Shown here piece after piece: positions 61,901 to 64,000 of a stretch of DNA of 64,000 nucleotides (position 1 is the first letter of the stretch; the number at the start of each line of letters is the position of its first letter). Below the pieces are notes generated by a model that was not told where the DNA came from, searched no databases, and saw only the letters and a program-made list of their open reading frames with translations. The stretch is from Rufibacter roseolus (GTDB lineage Bacteria; Bacteroidota; Bacteroidia; Cytophagales; Hymenobacteraceae): positions 1,576,932-1,640,931 of the forward strand of contig NZ_JAFMSU010000001.1 of the NCBI RefSeq assembly GCF_017916365.1. The letters run 5' to 3'. The position numbers and the translations under genes were made by a program.

Positions 61901-64000
61901 CAATACACGCTTTCCAACTATGACATCTTTGGTAGGGCTGGGTATAGAACAGCACAAATAGAAAGGTTCAATGGTATCCAGGTTAATGATGGTTCTTTGA
62001 CCATACCTTTCACCGGTGTTCTGGGGAGGGCCAAGGTGAATGCCATTGAGGTGGTCTATGGAAAGGAAACGGTGCAGAAACCCAATATCACCATCACGAA
62101 CCCTGCAAGTGGCGCCACGGTTGTTCAGCCTTTCAAAATCAACTTCAATGTAAATTACTGGCCTATTGGTGGCCAGACGTCGCATATTCATAAGATAATA
62201 GACGGTGTTGACAAAGGCGATGTCATTACCACAACCCCTATTACGGTTGATGGTCTATCCTTGGGGTCTCACACTTTAAAACTTGCGTTGGCAAACGCAG
62301 ACCATAGCTTAACAGAATACAGCCATGAGATCCAGATCAATGTAGCTTCCCAACTGCTATGTGTTGACAATCCCTTCCCGGTAAAATGGACGGAGCACAT
62401 CATAGGACCAGACGTTGCTTACCGGTCTGCCTACATTTACCCGGTAGATATCAACAATGATGGGTTCAAGGATATTGTAACTGGCGGATGGTGGTACCGC
62501 AACCCCGGAATACCTAACGGAATTTGGACCCAAAACATCATTGGTGCCCCCATGAACAACATGGTGCTTGTTCATGACCTAGACAAGGACGGAGACTTAG
62601 ATATTTTCGGCTTCCAGGGAAAATACCTTAGCTCACAGATGGCGTGGGCCCAGAATGATGGGAAAGGAAACTTCATTATCCACACCAACATTCCTGGTGG
62701 TTTTCCGGCGGGTTCAACCCAGGACAAAACCTTTGTAGCAGGGGCAGCCATTGGTAACTACAATGGGGTGGAGAATATCCAGATTGCGCTATCCTGGAAT
62801 GGGGCTGACGCAAACAAATTGCCTGTGCAGATGTTGACTGTTCCAGCCAACCCCGCCGCTACTGCCTGGACCATAAAAGACATCATGCCTGTAGGAGTAG
62901 GAGAGTCTATTTCTGCCGTTGACATAGACAAAGACGGCGATCTAGACCTTTTCCAAGGGAAAAATTGGCTGAGGAATGACAATGGCTCCTGGACCCAGTT
63001 TGCGACAGGGGTCACGCTTCCTTCTAAAATGGAGCGGAATGGATTCTTTGACCTTGACCGGGACGGCGTTCTGGAAGCAGTAGTAACCGAAGATGGGGTT
63101 GATAGAGAGATTAGCTGGTTGCAAATTCCTACTGATCCTACCAAAACCTGGACCCGGAAAGTGATAGGAACAGATGTAGATGCCGGTCTTAGTCTGGATG
63201 TAGTGGATTTTGACTTTGATGGCGACTTAGATGTGATCACCGGCGAATGGAAAAATGACCACCGGCTGATTGCCTTTGAAAATGATATTTGCGATTCCGG
63301 AACCTGGATCAAGCGGATTCTGCATGCAGGCGGCGCTACAACACCAGATCACCATGACGGTACTCAAACGGTAGACCTTGACAATGACGGTGACCTGGAT
63401 ATCATCTCTATTGGCTGGGATAAACGAACCCCACGGATTTTCGTGAATGGTGGAGGCGGTGCTACGAACCAGCCGCCGGTGGTGTCGGCGCCGGTTCCGG
63501 ACCAGAGCGTGGCGGCGGGGGCGGCCTACGCCTACACCGTGCCGAGCGGGACCTTCACCGACCCGGACGGGGACGCGCTGACGCTCTCGGCCACGCAGGG
63601 CAACGGCAGCGCGCTGCCCTCCTGGCTGACCTTTAGCCCGGCGACCCGGCAGCTGAGCGGGACGGCCCCGGCCTCGGCGGTGACGCTGACCGTCCGGCTG
63701 ACGGCCTCTGACGGGAAGGGCGGCAGCGTCTCCGACCAGTTCACCCTCACGGTGACCGGGGGCGGGGCGAACGGCTCGCCGGTGGTGGCCACCGCCATCC
63801 CGGACCAGAGCGCCACGGCGGGCGCGGCCTTCAGCTACGCCTTTCCGGCGGGCACCTTCACCGACCCGGACGGGGACGCGCTGAGCTACTCGGCCGCGCT
63901 GGCCGGGGGCAGGGCGCTGCCTTCTTGGCTGAGCTTCAGCGGGGCGGCCCGCTCCTTCAGCGGCACGCCGGCGGCGGCCGACGCGGGCACGCTGGCCGTG
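58994..64000 (+). CDS. Giant secreted multidomain protein, sugar-dehydrogenase-like propeller with carbohydrate-binding and Ig-like repeats (runs off the right edge)
   Basis: At least 1669 residues, frame unbroken from the ATG at 58,994 to the edge. A signal peptide (MKTSFTFQLWKCILLQSFAF, then SLFLFPLVGSAQ) is followed by a glucose/sorbosone-dehydrogenase-like propeller (about 35-440, EEGLLAIAFDPNF, YVMGARNPFKI, LYILEYGAGCCPG), a PKD domain (about 445-532), an uncertain Ig-like segment, a CBM6-like domain (649-772, MEAEYYDTESNTRLIDN), an SbsA-type Ig segment (780-870), a malectin-like domain (875-1022, IRINSGGPAVEVNG), another Ig-like segment (1028-1117) and FG-GAP/VCBS repeats with DxDxDG calcium loops (about 1120-1490). 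From about 1493 tandem putative-Ig repeats of 101 residues follow. It lies behind gmd-fcl and probably binds or acts on extracellular glycan; a sorting domain would be expected beyond the edge. Confidence 0.9.
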   Translation, partial: MKTSFTFQLWKCILLQSFAFSLFLFPLVGSAQLPTSFQKVELITGLKNSINFEFAPDGRIFILDRYGELFIYKPNLQTTVSAGTLNVFHDMEEGLLAIAFDPNFTVNQYVYIHYSHATLPKNRVSRFLMNGDNLDLTSERVLLEWTSDRNGYFHAAGDMDFDSKGNLYIAIGDNSNHSQYAPLNETNANLSAERTSSNTNDFRGKILRIKPEANGTYTIPAGNLFPNGEGGLPEIYVMGARNPFKIFVDKGLTDWLFWGEVGPDADVASDAGPEGLDEINLTKSAGNYGWPYLSGANRPYLNTYAEPDFYYDKNNPVNLSKWNTGAKTLPPAQSSWLDFFHQCYLAGPRYYYNSALNNPKKLPSEFNQAFFYFDFNQSKIWVVKLDATGKILSNQPFAPSITGAGFMDLKIGPDGQLYILEYGAGCCPGNVGSGKLVRLDYTGIDTNKSPVVALNASTISGPLPLTVNFSSEGTSDQDGDALTYAWDFQSDGTVDSNEPNPSFTFTQKLNYDVQLRVTDTKGATTSKSIKIYAGNTAATFKFNSPVDGGMISWEDNLNYDIVVNDAEDGSTANGTISSSSLNLVPAFGHLTHSHDGITINNTKGTFYLDPSGHDAQGPDDIFYIFKTSYTDKGGLTAFDQVTVHPKIMEAEYYDTESNTRLIDNTDQLGGASYSVRALLHGSYVMLAGRNLKNIHSVSYRIASTLGGTIEVHRDSPDGPILSTVVIPVTGSLDRWGDVTGAITDPGGKHDLYFVFKKQAGDINLFDVNYIEFIGAGVSVDMTPSNIYSIKGMSKNQFQVRFNEALDKASAESISNYSVSNGISILSAVLQGDRKTVVFNTTSIVPQVQNVFSVLYRKNESGIVSTTVLNKNFTLDEVFIRINSGGPAVEVNGVQWSKSQFHTGGTSVTKATVPIDNTTSDVIYLSEVNSNFTYNIPVPQRGVYDVKLHFAELDYTKTGSRLFNVDIENGQYTLSNYDIFGRAGYRTAQIERFNGIQVNDGSLTIPFTGVLGRAKVNAIEVVYGKETVQKPNITITNPASGATVVQPFKINFNVNYWPIGGQTSHIHKIIDGVDKGDVITTTPITVDGLSLGSHTLKLALANADHSLTEYSHEIQINVASQLLCVDNPFPVKWTEHIIGPDVAYRSAYIYPVDINNDGFKDIVTGGWWYRNPGIPNGIWTQNIIGAPMNNMVLVHDLDKDGDLDIFGFQGKYLSSQMAWAQNDGKGNFIIHTNIPGGFPAGSTQDKTFVAGAAIGNYNGVENIQIALSWNGADANKLPVQMLTVPANPAATAWTIKDIMPVGVGESISAVDIDKDGDLDLFQGKNWLRNDNGSWTQFATGVTLPSKMERNGFFDLDRDGVLEAVVTEDGVDREISWLQIPTDPTKTWTRKVIGTDVDAGLSLDVVDFDFDGDLDVITGEWKNDHRLIAFENDICDSGTWIKRILHAGGATTPDHHDGTQTVDLDNDGDLDIISIGWDKRTPRIFVNGGGGATNQPPVVSAPVPDQSVAAGAAYAYTVPSGTFTDPDGDALTLSATQGNGSALPSWLTFSPATRQLSGTAPASAVTLTVRLTASDGKGGSVSDQFTLTVTGGGANGSPVVATAIPDQSATAGAAFSYAFPAGTFTDPDGDALSYSAALAGGRALPSWLSFSGAARSFSGTPAAADAGTLAV
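63470..64000 (+). repeat. GC-rich tandem Ig-like (He_PIG/cadherin-like) repeats within the giant gene
   Basis: Two units of 303 nt (101 aa) are visible; the stretch ACCTTCACCGACCCGGACGG recurs at 63,551 and 63,854. Each reads PDQSxxAGAA, then GTFTDPDGDALxxSA, LPSWLxFS and a closing SGTP/SGTA turn. Base composition changes abruptly at about 63,470 from mixed to very GC-rich without a break in the frame. The second unit is cut by the window edge. Confidence 0.9.

Overview
The window looks like a chromosomal segment of a Bacteroidota member, most likely order Cytophagales, family Hymenobacteraceae (Rufibacter/Nibribacter-like; the genus is an inference). The reasons are promoters of the TTTG-N19-TAnnTTTG type, the almost complete lack of Shine-Dalgarno sequences, a type IX secretion C-terminal domain, Oar-like TonB-dependent proteins, a two-gene atpD-atpC unit with a short epsilon subunit, and a tRNA-guanine transglycosylase of the Bacteroidota type. 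No rRNA operon, CRISPR array, transposase or phage gene was found.

Layout. 1-12.5 kb is housekeeping: a partial MFS transporter, pth, a transsulfuration enzyme, atpD-atpC, a secreted T9SS-tagged protein, purL, tRNA-Gln, prs and rplY. 12.7-15.1 kb is a tightly overlapping three-gene set resembling pglC-pglD-pglE (amino-sugar modification and transfer to a lipid carrier). 15.3-22.5 kb holds ispE, a DMT transporter, an LptF/LptG permease, tgt, a family-2 glycosyltransferase with an ECF sigma factor, and rsmG. 22.6-35.3 kb has envelope proteins (a HEAT-cyclophilin lipoprotein, DUF-type lipoproteins), transporters, cysE-cysM, two small paralogous proteins, another glycosyltransferase and tRNA-Ala. 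35.7-42.5 kb is a tandem pair of Oar-like outer-membrane receptors.

42.9-51.5 kb contains an NlpC/P60 lipoprotein, a YheT hydrolase and a complete phosphate-starvation operon reading right to left: phosphate-selective porin, pstS, pstC, pstA, pstB, phoU. Upstream of it lies a well-formed four-repeat Pho box placed directly before a Bacteroidota -7 element. 53.6-58.7 kb is an exopolysaccharide block: an initiating sugar transferase on one strand, then gmd, fcl and a methyltransferase on the other behind a long untranslated leader. From 58,994 to the window edge runs one very large secreted multidomain protein (sugar-dehydrogenase-like beta-propeller, PKD, carbohydrate-binding, malectin-like and FG-GAP segments). 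Its 3' part switches abruptly into very GC-rich tandem Ig-like repeats.

The most striking non-genic feature is a family of roughly twenty dispersed, nested palindromes of about 36-40 nt. They share one consensus (halves CGTTTTNRGGCYGTTTTC and GAAAACRGSCYNNAAAACG), lie only between genes, and were not seen in the right-hand polysaccharide/giant-protein block. Other short inverted repeats sit between genes of the same operon (atpD-atpC, tgt-lptG) and in multi-palindrome intergenic islands (21.6 kb, 26.5 kb). Several starts were moved from the longest open frame because that start falls inside or immediately behind a promoter element.
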